From positions 8,141,366 to 8,205,365 of the forward strand of contig OX463846.1 in assembly GCA_949825065.1 (NCBI GenBank): DNA of 64,000 nucleotides, given 5' to 3'. Below are positions 32,831 to 43,960 of this stretch, one piece after another. Each line of letters starts with the position of its first letter. The stretch's first letter is position 1. The translations under genes were made by a program, and so were the position numbers. The notes under the pieces are model-generated. The model was not told the origin of the DNA, did not search any database, and saw only the letters and a program-made list of their open reading frames with translations. This DNA comes from Odontocerum albicorne (lineage: Eukaryota; Arthropoda; Insecta; Trichoptera; Odontoceridae).

Positions 32831-33889
32831 CTTTTAGAGGTAAGTCTATTCTAGGCCATTTCAGTAACATAAGTCTGTTTTGACATAGCTTTTCTAGGTC
32901 TGATCGCTGTTTGTCTTCCTTTGAGTGTTGCACTGAACATTTCTCGAGGAACTGTCAACATATTCAACGGTTAACGCAAATGTTTCAACTCAAAGTCAGC
33001 ATTAATGTTTTAATGGTTTTATAGATATTTCCTTAAACTAGGTGAAAATAATTATGTTCTAATTGAAAAAAATATGTCAACGTTGATGTTGAATACAGAA
33101 GTCCAATGCGTTTACTCAAATTCTAATTTCAAGACTTATCATATCATATTTCCTGGTCTCAGAGTTAGTCGTAACTTAACTAAATATTAAATACTTAATC
33201 CTCTTTACTTTCAAGCTGCCGTCTATCCATACGTGAGGGAAGTTTTTTATGAAATAATTTCCGGCGCATGCAAAAATCCAATAACAGATTGCACCAACTC
33301 CACTATCCGCTGGTCTCGGTCCGCCACTTATTTCTCTCCACGCTCCCGCGGCAGCAGTTAGGAAGTTTTTTCATTAACACCCTCCGTTCACGATCCCTAC
33401 ACTTCTGCACAATATTTTTGTAACTTTCAACGCAATGCATTCTGAATGAGATTTTGCTGGAAGAGCCATTTAAAATTTCCCCTTTTAATTTCAACTCGAT
33501 AGCACGTTATTTCTCCCTGTCGTTGTGTCCGTCCTGGCGATATCCAATTATAAAAACCGGTCTCATTTTTTTTATTTCGAGATATATGCGAGAGAAAATT
33601 TGTCCACGTGATTTCGTTTCGTCCTGTCCAAGTGATTTCGTTCATTTTTTTTTTCGAAATGAAATCTTGATTTTGAAAATCTGTTCACGTAAATTTTTTT
33701 CGAACCTCTTTGTTAATAATTTCAATTATATCGTTCATAAATTATTTTTTATATGTTCGGTAATTTTGACGACTGTTTCCTATGAATTAGTTTATCGAAG
33801 TTGTATTGGGTTGGCGTAGATAAATTTGATGTTTCGAAGACGTTACAGCCCTCATTCTTGTATTGTATCACACTTTCATTATATGGTAT
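32831..33889. other. Gene-free stretch with unrecognised ORFs
   Basis: 33280-33650 is GC-richer; frames of 63-121 codons exist on both strands but none shows a domain. A local duplication of GTGATTTCGTT (about 33608 and 33631) is present. Confidence 0.3.
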
Positions 33890-34070
33890 ACAGTACAACC
33901 TATCTGGTTTATTCCCATGTCGTTATATATTCGTACCAACCTTAAATATGTTAAAGAGGCATTAAGGGAAAATCAGACTGGAACCCTTTTTGATGAAACG
34001 GGAATCAAACCCGCAACCTCCAGATTGGGAGAAAAGGGACTTACCGTCCAGGCAACAGATGATATTTCCT
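33890..34070 (-). mobile_element. SINE S1, minus
   Basis: Tail CTATCTGGTTTATTCCC, body AATCAGACTGGAACCC, B box complement GGGAATCAAACCCGC and head CTTACCGTCCAG. Confidence 0.75.
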
Positions 34071-34654
34071 CGCCCTTAAGATGACGTTAAAAATATTCGG
34101 TTTCGTTTATTTTATGTTGCCCTGAGAATGAAAGCTGAACACGTTTGAAACGTTAACTTTCATTCAAGTCAACTTAATACAGCAACAACTCCAATATTTT
34201 TAACAATTAGAGGAATCATTTTCAAAAACTTGAATATTTAATCCCACTTTTTTTCAATGTTTCCTCTTCTTTAAATTGTCACTGGCACAAGTCATCATCT
34301 TGCTTGGATGGATTGCTAAATTTATAACAATAGAATATACTTGTTATATCAAAATACATAATAGAATAAAAATTATGAAGAAAAAAAGTTTCAGGAGATT
34401 CCAGATTCAAATCCTGACAGAACTTTCATCTTTATTCACATGAAAATATTTCACCATTTAAATACTTCATTGTACAATACAGTGGTTTTACTTTCAAGTG
34501 GCACTCTCTTCTAGCCAACAATATAATTTAATTTACATTTTCGATTTTTAATATGCTTAAGTAGGAATAAATTAAGATATTTTACAGTGCATTATACTTT
34601 CTAAAAAAAAAATCAAAGTTGAATGTTGAGTTTGGTGTGAAATTTGGCAAATTT
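34071..34654. other. Gene-free stretch with a possible Penelope-like end
   Basis: At 34118-34165 CCTGAGAATGAAAGCTGAAC ... GTTTGAAACGTTAACTTTC resembles the CTGA...GAAAC arrangement of Penelope-like termini. Otherwise AT-rich. Confidence 0.3.
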
Positions 34655-34765
34655 AAGACCAACTTCAACTGGACAGGAAAACCATTACCGTGACGGTATA
34701 GGACAGAATCACCTGGAACAATGCAACCCCATCTCTAAAGAAAATGCGGGGGTGAAGATGATGAT
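34655..34765 (+). mobile_element. Probable LINE 3' tail
   Basis: GACAGGAAAACCATTACC, GAATCACCTGGAACAATGC and CTCTAAAGAAAATGCGGGGG followed by GAAGATGATGATG resemble the last codons and GAT-rich tail of RTE-type LINEs. Short and diverged. Confidence 0.4.
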
Positions 34766-35104
34766 GTGAACATTTATGAATAATATAAAATAAACACTTA
34801 AAATTTATCACTTTTAATTGCGACACTTAATAAGTTACCTCTATGTACGAGTATTGTACTTTCCCGTTAAATTGACAAAACGTTTATTTTATATACAAAA
34901 GCTGCACTTCAGTTTACTTAACTTATTTGATTCGTTTTTAAAATAAAAAAGTCAAAGTCTGGGAAAAATACTATTTATTTTAGACTTGAAAAAATACATA
35001 GATTAAAAATAATCTAACATTATTTTATAAGAATACACAATACAAAGGACATTGTTAAAAAATAAATTATAAATTTCATCTTCATGACAAAAATTAAACA
35101 AACA

Positions 35105-35580
35105 CATCATTAATTACGCCATTTCCATACAAGGGTAGGCAAAGAGAACATAGCACCAAATGTTTCTATCACAACATACTTAATTTCCTTCCTGCACATT
35201 CAAACAATTCTCATATAATTCCTTCTGTTTCTTATATTTGCTTCTTGCACAATTTTATTCACTCAGTTCACCTATACTTTTCTTGATCTTCTACCATGAC
35301 CTCCCAGTCATTCTTTTCTTGATCTTTTACCATGACCTCCCAGTCATTCTTTTCTTGATCTTCTACCATGACCTCTCCCAGTCATTATTTTCTTGATCTT
35401 CTACCAGGACCTCCCAGTTTTTCTTTTCTTGATCTTCTACCATGACCTCCCAGTCATTATTTTCTTGATCTTGTACCATGACCTCCCAGTCATTATTTTA
35501 TTGATCTTCTACCAAGACCTCCCAGTCATTCTTTTCTTGATCTTCTACCATGACCTCCCAGTCATTCTTGCATTACGAAT
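35105..35580 (-). mobile_element. LINE ORF2 C-terminal remnant, family F1, with internal array
   Basis: The minus strand reads NCLNVQEGN, VCCDRNIWCYVLFAYPCMEM, the CRDRxxWRSxxSAYPxxEM block. Upstream on the same strand the GGHGRRSRK-coding segment has been multiplied eight times (35278-35570). Confidence 0.7.
35278..35570. repeat. 36-bp tandem array, 8 copies
   Basis: Unit TCTTGATCTTCTACCATGAC + CTCCCAGTCATTCTTT. On the minus strand, in the F1 frame, each unit reads LGGHGRRSRKE, the RGRPRK-type segment of the LINE. Confidence 0.95.
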
Positions 35581-37895
35581 TAGAAGAAATAACACAAAAC
35601 ATTCAAAGTACCTTACGTTGTTAAAATAGTTTTTTATAATTAGAATTTCACAAAAAAAATATAATGAGTAAAATCTATATAAATTTAAATTATTCGAAGA
35701 ATATCAATAAATTGTTCAAACATTATCTTTAAAAATCGTTTTAAACGGTCATAAAAAAAAACAATTTATAAGGCACTTATTTAACTTCTCAAATATTTGT
35801 TGACATTTCAAATAAACAATTTTTGAGCAAATATCACAATGATTTAATTATTAAGTAATTTTTTATTTAAATGTGTTGATTTACAGAACTCGAATTCAAT
35901 CTTTCAAAATATTACTACATTTTCTACTTAAAAATTGCCATTTCTATGAAATGGTTAATTTTTAAAATATACTTTTGTGCAACTATATATTGTTAAAATT
36001 AGATAACTGTGCAATGATTACATTTGAATATAAAAAAAATAATATATAAATATAACAGAAAAAATCCCTCTTTTTAATAATATCAAAGTTATCTTATAAA
36101 AATACTTTTTTTTAACATATAACACCCTTGAAAAATTATTGCTACACATATATTATATTAGTAGTGATACTAAGATAATTAATAAATTGAATTACTTTTT
36201 GTTCAAATTAAAAAAAAATCGTTTTCAACAAATGTATTTGTTAAAATGTTATATTTTTAAGAAATTATTATTAAATGTCATGGTATATTTCGTCTTTGAA
36301 ATGATGCTTTATATTTAAAAAAAATATAGTATTTCAGATTTAATTATTGATTCTATAGGAAAAAATGTTTTGAGGTGAGAAACAACTTATATTTATGAAA
36401 AGATTTTTTCAAAAAAAACATTTGATTATGAAAAAAAAATTATAAAAAGTGAATACATAAACAGACGTATAATTATTTCATACGAATGAATCGCCTTATC
36501 TTAGTTTATTAAATCCGTTATCCTGGCGCTAATTAAAACAAATTAAATCCTTTTGAAAATCTGCCAGTGCTAAGCATATTTACAGAATGCAAGTTCTTTG
36601 CTGCAATATCGTGCCTTTCAGGATTATTAAGGAAGGTCCTTCATAAGGTAATTGCATTCCTCTTTGATGCTTTTTTTTATCGCATTTGGAAGCTTTTCAA
36701 CATTACTATAAATATTTAAGCAGACAGTAATTCATTAGCTATGATTATTAGAAACAAAATAAAAAAGTCTTTTGAAGGAGTCAGAAAAAATATTCTTTGA
36801 AAATGTGGGCTTTGAGCAATTTTTTTCAAGTTGACTTGAAATTTTATTAGAATCGGTGTTCAAAAAATAATCTGACTAAGAAATTTTTTTATAATACGAG
36901 TATACGATATGATAGGTTATCTCTCGTGATCGAATATGATTGTCAGCCTTTATGTTGTTGACAGACACCAGTGGGCGTGTTGGCTGATTGTATGCAAGCC
37001 ATTGTACTTCAGCAAGCACCAAGACTTGAGAGATCAAACCCAAAGCTCCACGGCAAGGATATCATAAATCTACAAAGATCTGGAAAATTAATCTATGGTG
37101 CTGCAGCCTTTTGTAACACAGAGTTTATTTAACATCGAATTTCCGAGAAATTTGAACAAAAATCTAAAACTTTATTTTGGTATTTTATATAGACTATTTT
37201 AATAAACTAAAAAATGAAGAAAATAAAGATGGAATGATGATTGATTATTCACACAGAACAACAGAAATGCCTTCTCGCTTTGAAATCCATTATGCAATGG
37301 TGTAAAAAAAGGGGCGTGACTTTTGAAGAACTGATATTTTTTATCTCTATCCATTTTAACTTTATACTCCTCTGAATTTGGAAGACGGATTTTCAAAATG
37401 AGGTGGAATCTCTCTAATTCTGATGTATCTACTATAACAATGAATTCATTTTTTTTATAAAAATATTTTTTTAAATTATTCCTTATAAAAACTGAACATA
37501 TATAAATAACTTTATTGTTTTTTTTTTTAATCATTTCATGCATATCAAAATTTCAACGACGAAAATTTAACTAAATATTTTTTACTCCAAAAACGAATCG
37601 AAATTTTTCACATCAATACAAATAAATTATTAACAGATACTACATATAATTTAATAGTTGTTTTGCAATATTCATTTCGTTAAGCTTGAAAAAGATCTCA
37701 TAGAAATGATGCGTTTAAAATAAATACTTAAATAAATTGACAAGTCAAATACTTAAATAAATTGACAATTCAAACCTCCGTGAGAGGCAGATTTAACAAA
37801 TTTGAAAGAATTTTTTTGTTTCTTTAATTGAAGAAAATAAAAAATTAAGAAAAAATAGGAAAATCACTTAGGTTTTTAATACTTCTTTGTTAAAA
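35581..37895. other. Long AT-rich stretch downstream of the probable terminal exon
   Basis: About 2.3 kb, strongly AT-rich with many homopolymer runs. 36480-36740 and 36880-37090 are less AT-rich but show no exon or transposon. It would include the 3' UTR if the exon at 37896 is real. The 114-codon minus frame at 37199-37543 has no domain. Confidence 0.4.
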
Positions 37896-37988
37896 TCATT
37901 TTGCAGATGCTGTGACTCCTGAAGGACCTTCAATATGAACTGTGTTCGGTGGAAAAATAGAGGATGCGTCTACCTTCGTCATCGAAAC
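37896..37988 (-). CDS. Probable terminal coding exon of the ETNPPL-like gene
   Basis: On the minus strand a pyrimidine-rich stretch ending TACTTTGCAG is followed by an open frame of 30 codons, beginning VSMTKVDASSIFPPNTVH and ending VTASAK before TGA at 37898-37896. The phase (0) fits the phase-0 donor at 50957, and no other convincing minus-strand exon was seen between the two. Composition and lack of repeat similarity also suggest an exon. The C-terminal tails of this enzyme family are not conserved, so homology cannot confirm it. The implied intron is about 13 kb. An ATTAAA on the minus strand near 37828 and an AATAAA near 37516 could serve for polyadenylation. The 150-bp triplication at 38012 lies immediately upstream of the acceptor. 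It could instead belong to another gene. Confidence 0.5.
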   Translation of the reverse strand, partial: VSMTKVDASSIFPPNTVHIEGPSGVTASAK

Positions 37989-38011
37989 CTGCAAAGTATT
38001 TAAAAAATGTT

Positions 38012-38461
38012 AAAATACAAGGATTAAACTATGAAAAGGATATTGCGCTGATTATTCTACTGAGTTAATGAGTGAGACTCGGTGGTGGCATAATGCTATA
38101 TTCCAGGGAGAAGATGTCTGTACGTTCGTAGCAGAATATCTCATAATCTTCCGGGAATACAAAAATACAAGGATTAAACTATGAAAAGGATATTGCGCTG
38201 ATTATTCTACTGAGTTAATGAGTGAGACTCGGTGGTGGCATAATGCTATATTCCAGGGAGAAGATGTCTGTACGTTCGTAGCAGAATATCTCATAATCTT
38301 CCGGGAATACAAAAATACAAGGATTAAACTATGAAAAGGATATTGCGCTGATTATTCTACTGAGTTAATGAGTGAGACTCGGTGGTGGCATAATGCTATA
38401 TTCCAGGGAGAAGATGTTTGTACGTTCGTAGCAGAATATCTCATAATCTTCCGGGAATACA
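38012..38461. repeat. 150-bp tandem triplication
   Basis: Copies begin at 38012, 38162 and 38312 with an exact 150-bp period and almost no differences (one C/T at the GATGTCTGTACG position). Contains GAGTGAGACTCGGTGGTGGC and GCAGAATATCTCATAATCTT. Its first copy begins about 24 bp from the acceptor of the probable terminal exon. Confidence 0.97.
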
Positions 38462-38535
38462 AAAAAAAGACACAACAGGTATTAACCAATATTCGTAAAT
38501 TAAAACATTATTCCTCCTATTTTATCTCCAAAACA

Positions 38536-38655
38536 CTCTTGACGAGCTTCGTGACCTAATTGGTAAGACGTCTGTCTTCCAACCACGAGGTTGCGGGTTC
38601 AATTCTCGTTGGAAACAGATCCGGTTTTTACTTATGATAATAATTATAAAAGGAC
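38536..38655 (+). mobile_element. SINE S1/S2 head
   Basis: GACGAGCTTCGTGACCTAAT and TTGCGGGTTCAATTCTCG are A- and B-box regions of the tRNA-like head; the tail is not visible. Confidence 0.7.
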
Positions 38656-38659
38656 AACT

Positions 38660-39034
38660 TTATAGCGCAGTTTAGAGAGCCAATTCACCTTAAGGCGTTG
38701 TGTATCGGGATATGAACCCAGTATTACACATAGATAAAAAAATATATATATATTGATTGCAAAGATAGGAAGGTGATGGCTGCGGTCATTAGATTTGGTA
38801 CTCCCCTACATAGACATTTGTTTAGAAAAAGATGTTTAGTAAGAAAACCGCTGAAAACCAAAGGTAAACGAACTAAGATACCTTTGTATATCCTTCATGC
38901 GATATGTGATTGTGACAATTGCAGCTTTACACTTGAATCAATGTAGAATTTAATTTAGAATTGGATTAATATGATATTCGCAAGTTTCACGTCTACCTAC
39001 TATCAGCCTAGCAGCTGCATTGAAAATAGAGTCT
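38660..39034. other. Gene-free stretch
   Basis: Nothing recognised. Confidence 0.4.
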
Positions 39035-39250
39035 AGAAATTTGTGAATCAGACAGTAAATAATCAATAGAACCCCAATAATCGGACAGTAAATAATCAAT
39101 TGAACCCCAATAATCGGACAGTAAATAATCAATAGAACCCCAATAATCGGACAGTAAATAATCAATAGAATCCCAATAATCGGACAGTAAATAATCAATA
39201 GAATCCCAATAATCGGACAGTAAATAATCAATAGAACCCCAATAATCGAC
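39035..39250. repeat. 33-bp tandem array, 6 copies
   Basis: Unit AATAATCGGACAGTAAATAA + TCAATAGAACCCC. 33 bp equals 11 codons, so two minus frames stay open as repeated peptides; not a gene. Confidence 0.96.
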
Positions 39251-39261
39251 ATGCACCTTTA

Positions 39262-39410
39262 GAGGTTCTTGAACAGCGTTTTGGTTGGTGGAAGAGATTG
39301 CCAATAAACCTGCCAGGTTATACTGGAAACACTACGGAAATCGAACCTGAAATCCCCGATTGGAAGTCAAGTGTCTTACCGACTAAGACTCGAAGGTTGT
39401 CAATCTTGTT
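39262..39410. mobile_element. SINE pieces: S1 tail (+) joined to a tRNA-like head (-)
   Basis: TTTTGGTTGGTGGAAGAGAT and AATAAACCTGCCAGG is a plus-strand S1 tail. It is followed at once by a minus-strand head, GAAATCGAACCTGAAAT and GTGTCTTACCGACTAAGAC. This is either two nested insertions or an inversion. Confidence 0.7.
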
Positions 39411-39934
39411 GACTAGTATAACTTGTCAATTACTATAAACCAGTGATATTTGATAGTTTCCTCACAGGATAATATTACACGTGATGCCTGTATTTTTCCA
39501 TGACCGTCATCCCCCTACCCCTTGATCTGACGTGTAAATCTGCTTTGACAGCCATTCTAAATCCACGCGTCCACACAAAGCGAATAAAAGGAGCTTTTTA
39601 TATCGCGAATTCAGCAAAACAACCCGAGAAAATGACTGTTTCCTTTACATGGTTCACGTTAGTTGTTTAGCCTCCCGAGATTGCTTTAGTTTCTCGTTTT
39701 CGTACCGAATAAAACAATTCGAAGAAAATGGGAGTTTTGTTTTATTGCTTCGCTTGCTCCGTTATCCTTCTCTAATATAACTCATAAAAATATCCTCTTA
39801 CTCAGAAACAAGTCGGAGTGTACAGTAGAATATACATAAGAGACTTACCATACGGGCTACAAGGAGTTCAAAACAATTTCTATAATAGATATAATCAGTT
39901 TTTTTTCCAAATAATCACCGTAATTAATGCATAT
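39411..39934. other. Gene-free stretch
   Basis: 39520-39770 has near-balanced composition and could be conserved noncoding DNA; I see no frame or termini. Confidence 0.35.
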
Positions 39935-40310
39935 TTAGGAGCTGTATCATAGAGGGAAGAGATGATGATGGTTTGTTGATAAATAATAAAACACGTTAGA
40001 TCGCAATGCGGAAAGAGAGTCTGTCCAATTTTATTAGTAACGTAGGTATTTATATCTTTTTAGAATGCGCGCGAGAATGCGCTCGCGATATGCCTGCGTT
40101 TCGTTTCTGTAAATGCAAAAACGATTAATTGTTGTATGTAGGTAACAATCTCTCTACTATGGAGTGCGGTCCGCTCGGCTATGGGATGAATGTCCGGCGG
40201 GTGACCTTCGGACTTATTTACTTGGATTTATCGAGGAATCCGAAGGTCATTTCATCGGTCATTGACCGTATGTATGAATGCCCACAGTATTCGAGTGGGC
40301 AACCGCCACA
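39935..40310. repeat. Dispersed repeat R2, copy 2
   Basis: Colinear with 4175-4552 (GATGATGATGGTTTGTTGAT, GATCGCAATGCGGAAAGAGA, CATCGGTCATTGACCG). Confidence 0.75.
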
Positions 40311-40319
40311 CATACATCA

Positions 40320-40790
40320 TTAGATGACCTAGGTGTCCTAGTTGATAAGACGTTCGACTTCGTCATGGCGGTTTCAGATTCAATTCCCGATAGTACCCAA
40401 AAAAAAAAGGATCCCTGTCTGATAAAAAAAGCTCGTCGTCACGTACCGAGTACGTGTGCGAGCATTGTTATCACTCACGTGCGGTTGTGTAACTATTGAT
40501 ACATACCAGGAAGCCATCTCCCTATCGGGGTACGTAAAAGGGCAGTGCGCCGAACTTTCCTATCTCGACATTTATCCTGCGCCTCTTCCACATTATCATA
40601 CAACTATTATGATTTCTCTGGCTTTCTACGTTTCCTGCTTTCAAAATATCATTAGTGTAACTAACACATACAATAACTGCTAATTCCGTGGCTACTTCAG
40701 TGATTTTTAACCCGAAGGCTTAATCACTGGAGTCAAAGACAAAATTGTCTCCCAGTCACGATATTCCACATATCCGAACTAACAATTAGG
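40320..40790 (+). mobile_element. SINE S2 interrupted by an F1 LINE 3' fragment
   Basis: Head GGTGTCCTAGTTGATAAGAC and GTTTCAGATTCAATTCCCG; body CTCGTCGTCACGTACC; an interruption at about 40503-40660; then the S2 3' part (CAAAATTGTCTCCCAGTCAC, CCACATATCCGAAC). Confidence 0.6.
40503..40660 (-). mobile_element. LINE ORF2 C-terminal fragment, family F1
   Basis: The minus strand reads NVEEAQDKCRDRKVRRTALL, the C-R-D-R-K-V-W-R-S block, with the matching 3' end TCTCCCTATCGGGGTACG (plus strand) shared with 48195. Confidence 0.65.
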
Positions 40791-41309
40791 ATATGTTAAC
40801 AGTTATCATACGAAAGGAAAAAAAATCATAAATTAAGGAGTAAGGACTTTTTTGGAATATATTTAAGACAATAGATTAAAAGTTTTACTTTTTAAACCAG
40901 ATATAAAATAATATAACAAAATACTAAAATGGTTAAATACGAGAAATTGCCGACGAATCACTGTTATATAATATCTTTGCCTGTCCCACCGCCCGACTGT
41001 TGCTACGCTCAAGTCTTTTGTCATTTACGAATTACCTCTCTTTCTTTTTTTACGACGTGCTTTACTATACATACATCCAGACTCTGGCTCGAACTATCAG
41101 CTACATTAGACATTGAAAAAACGATATATAACACTTCAGTGACGTAGACTGTTTATCAATTTTTTTATCTTCCTAATCCTTGTTTCTTTTCTCATCTTTG
41201 ATAACATTTAATATTTTTCGTTTTTAATTTTTTTTATATTCATCAATCTTTCGTAAATCTAGACTTATTGTTCGTCTAAGACTTGCTATTAGAGTGCACG
41301 TCACGATAT
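40791..41309. other. Gene-free stretch
   Basis: 40975-41110 contains fragments such as CTGCTACGCTCAAG-like DNA without a usable frame. Nothing supported. Confidence 0.35.
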
Positions 41310-41765
41310 TTATTTATTTATTTAATATTTTTATTGCAAATACAATTTGACGGGTTTATTTTCCGGCGGCAATCTCTTCCAACCAATCAGACAAACTTAA
41401 AAGAAGCAAGTTACGTGATCGCATAAATCATTCAAATGACTATCCATCCCCACGAAATCCATAAACACATACGTGAGCATATATCCACGAACCCCACAAA
41501 GACGGATAATCACCCGCACATTATTTTTCATATAAAGTGAGATATCATCAATCAAAAGGAAAGGAAGGGATGGTGGAGAGGAAAGGAAAAGAAAAATCAG
41601 GAATGAAACACTTTATTTTACTGACTAGAAATTAAGAGTTTTTTTTCAGTCGCTTCTTAAAGCATGGCAAGAACGACGCGAGTCTTTCTGTGTGTAACTG
41701 ATTTCAGAGTCTCACTGCATGGATAGTAATAAAAAGGACGACGTAAAAAAAGAAGAGCGGTGAAC
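41310..41765 (-). mobile_element. LINE 3' end, family F2 (minus)
   Basis: Minus strand: degenerate VRLWN-like C-terminus, 3' UTR (CCTTTCCTCTCCACCATCCC, TTTGTGGGGTTCGTGG, GGTAACTTGCTTC as relatives of 8190-8410), then TTGGTTGGAAGAGATTGCCG, CCGGAAAATAAACCCGTC and (AAATA)n. This is the best-preserved F2 tail in the window. Confidence 0.8.
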
Positions 41766-42884
41766 TGGAAAGGCCAATAGACAATCTCTGTTTGAGCGTA
41801 ACGCTAATCCATAATTGGAAAGTCGCTGAATATTTTCGGCGAGATAAGAGGGGGCGGCGGGATAATGTATTTCGATAATTTTAAGAAGTAAAAATAAACA
41901 TGGGTACTTAACTTTTTTATAAACGTTGAAAATAAGTAGTTCATGGGATAGGCCTTTTTGAACACATAAACTTAGAAATATTATTCTGTCTTACATGGAA
42001 ACTGAGAGTAATATTTTCCATTCCTTGAAACAAAATGGATCCGTCATCGATAATGGACCCAGTGAAATGGTAAAAAGAGTCAGCCCCACAAGCGGAACTC
42101 GATTTTGTTAATGACTCGGCATTAAACTGAAGAATGGCGGAGTTGAATGTTTTGCACAAGTCAAATGCTGATTTCCACAGAAACTTAATGCGATATTATT
42201 AATCACGAATGCTTGGAAAGTAAATTTTGTAGACCGACGAGAAAATGTAAAAAGTTAATATGAATAATTCCTGAAGAAGAATAGTGGTTTCTATAATGTC
42301 GCGTCTTCAAATTAAAAAAAATTGTAACAGGATGACTTTGAATGAAGAAATATGAGAAGTGAAGAAGTTATAGCGGGTTGCTTATCTTTATAAGTCGTGA
42401 TGATTTTGATTTGCATTTATTTAAATATAAATACTCAAGAATGCGGATGAAAGCGAAAGTGGACAGCGGGCAATCAATAACAAGTCTTGACAGTTGAATG
42501 AACAATAATAATATTTATTTCTCGGCATGCGGGTAATTTATACAAATGAGTGAACCAGTTCGCGATACATATTCTGTCTTACTCTAGCGCGTGCATTGGC
42601 GGGTAGATATTTATTTGTATTCGTAGATGGCTAGACAGGTCGCAAATACTATAAAATAGTAAACATTGTTGTTGTTCCTAGTGTGTGACAATCTGTAAAT
42701 ACTTCATCGGTCATTGACCCTGTATGTTTACTATTTTAACAATAATTAATTTAATTTAATTATGTTTAACAATTCACTTATTTATTTTGACAATTAAATA
42801 TTTATTTAGGTAGGTATCCTACAAAGTTTTGGAGGTATATTTATAGGTATATAAGAGAATGTAAAGTTAAAGGATATGATTGTT
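41766..42884. other. Gene-free stretch
   Basis: No exon or termini found. ATCGGTCATTGACCCTGTAT at about 42708 is a short match to repeat R2. Confidence 0.4.
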
Positions 42885-43570
42885 TCAGCTGAGCGTTTTA
42901 TTATTTAGTGCAAATAGACTGTGATTGTTTCAGCTAAGTGTTTTAGTATTTAGCGCAAATATGCTGTGATGGTTTCAGCTGAGTATTTGTTAATGTTTTA
43001 GTATTTAGTGCAAATATACTGTGATTGTTTCAGCTGAGTGTTTGTTTCAACTGAATGTTTAAGTATTTAGTGTAAATAGATTGTGATTGTTTCAGCTGAG
43101 TGTTTTAGTATTTAATTCAAATATACTGTGATTGTTTCAGCTGAGTGTTTGTTTCAGCTGAATGTTTTAGTATTTAGTGTAAATAGGTTGTGATTGTTTC
43201 AGCTGAGTGTTTTAGTATTTAGTTCAAATATACTGTGATTGTTTCAGATGAGTGTTTTAGTATTTAGTGCAAATATGCTGTGATGGTTTCAGCTGAGTGT
43301 TTGTTAATGTTTTAGTATATAGTGCAAATATACTGTGATTGTTTCAGCTGAGTGTTTGTTTGAGCTGAATGTTTTAGTATTTAGTGTAAATAGGTTGTGA
43401 TTGTTTCAGCTGAGTGTTTTAGTATTTAGTTCAAATATACTGTGAGTGTTTCAGCTGAGTGTTTTAGTATTTAGTGCAAAGAGACTGGGATTATTTCAGC
43501 TGAGTGTTTTAGTATTTAGTGCAAATAAACTATGATTGTTTCAGCTGAGTGTTTAACTATTTAGTAAAAA
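42885..43570. repeat. ~45-bp array with higher-order structure
   Basis: Basic unit CTGTGATTGTTTCAGCTGAG + TGTTTTAGTATTTAGTGCAAATATA, about 14 copies. A composite of two to three variant units (TGTTTGTTTCAGCTGAATG ... TAAATAGGTTG ... TTCAAATATAC) recurs around 43030, 43140 and 43350, i.e. a higher-order repeat of about 105 bp. Confidence 0.93.
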
Positions 43571-43633
43571 TATATAAAAATTCTGATTAAGGAATGACTA
43601 CTTCGTTACAAGCCTTGCTTAGTCAAGTGGTTA

Positions 43634-43960
43634 TCAAAATCCACAAAATGGATGGTTTTTAGCATTCATACGAAATAAGATCCGAAAGTTTTCCACCGAA
43701 GTATGTAAAAAAGGTGATAGAATGAAATAAAAAATAATGTCATGCAATTTACTTATCAAACTCCGCAATTCATCTTCATCCTTTGCCAATACTATCATGT
43801 AATCTGCGTACATCAATCCTTATACTTTCTCATTCAACATTTATATGCCACCAATTGACTTCTGTAGTCCTTTACATATGACTATATAAATATTCAATAA
43901 TCAAGGTGATACAATGAATCCTTGCTTAACCCCGATCTAAATATTAAACCATTCAGTAAA
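43634..43960 (-). pseudogene. LINE reverse transcriptase core fragment (YADD region)
   Basis: Minus frame: EWFNI, IGVKQGFIVSP, LLNIYIVICKGLQKSIGGI, MLNEKV, GLMYADYMIVLAKDEDELRS then LISKLHDI, with four in-frame stops between. G-V-x-Q-G-x-x-x-SP, the LFN-Y segment and the YADD catalytic box are RT palm motifs. The second catalytic Asp is changed to Tyr (YADY). It may belong to family F1. Confidence 0.85.

Noticed and set aside
33454..33819. 121-codon plus ORF
   Set aside because: Phenylalanine-rich translation of a T-rich strand; no domain.
35278..35570. CRISPR-like array
   Set aside because: Directly adjacent units without spacers, inside a LINE remnant in a eukaryotic genome.
37199..37543. 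114-codon minus ORF and a GTGGAATCTCTCTAATTC phrase resembling Tigger ends
   Set aside because: The terminus-like phrase has no partner, no TA pair, and the ORF has no transposase motif.
39008..39304. Repetitive peptides (33-bp array) open on two minus frames
   Set aside because: Unit length is a multiple of three, so frames stay open by default; no start context, no domain.
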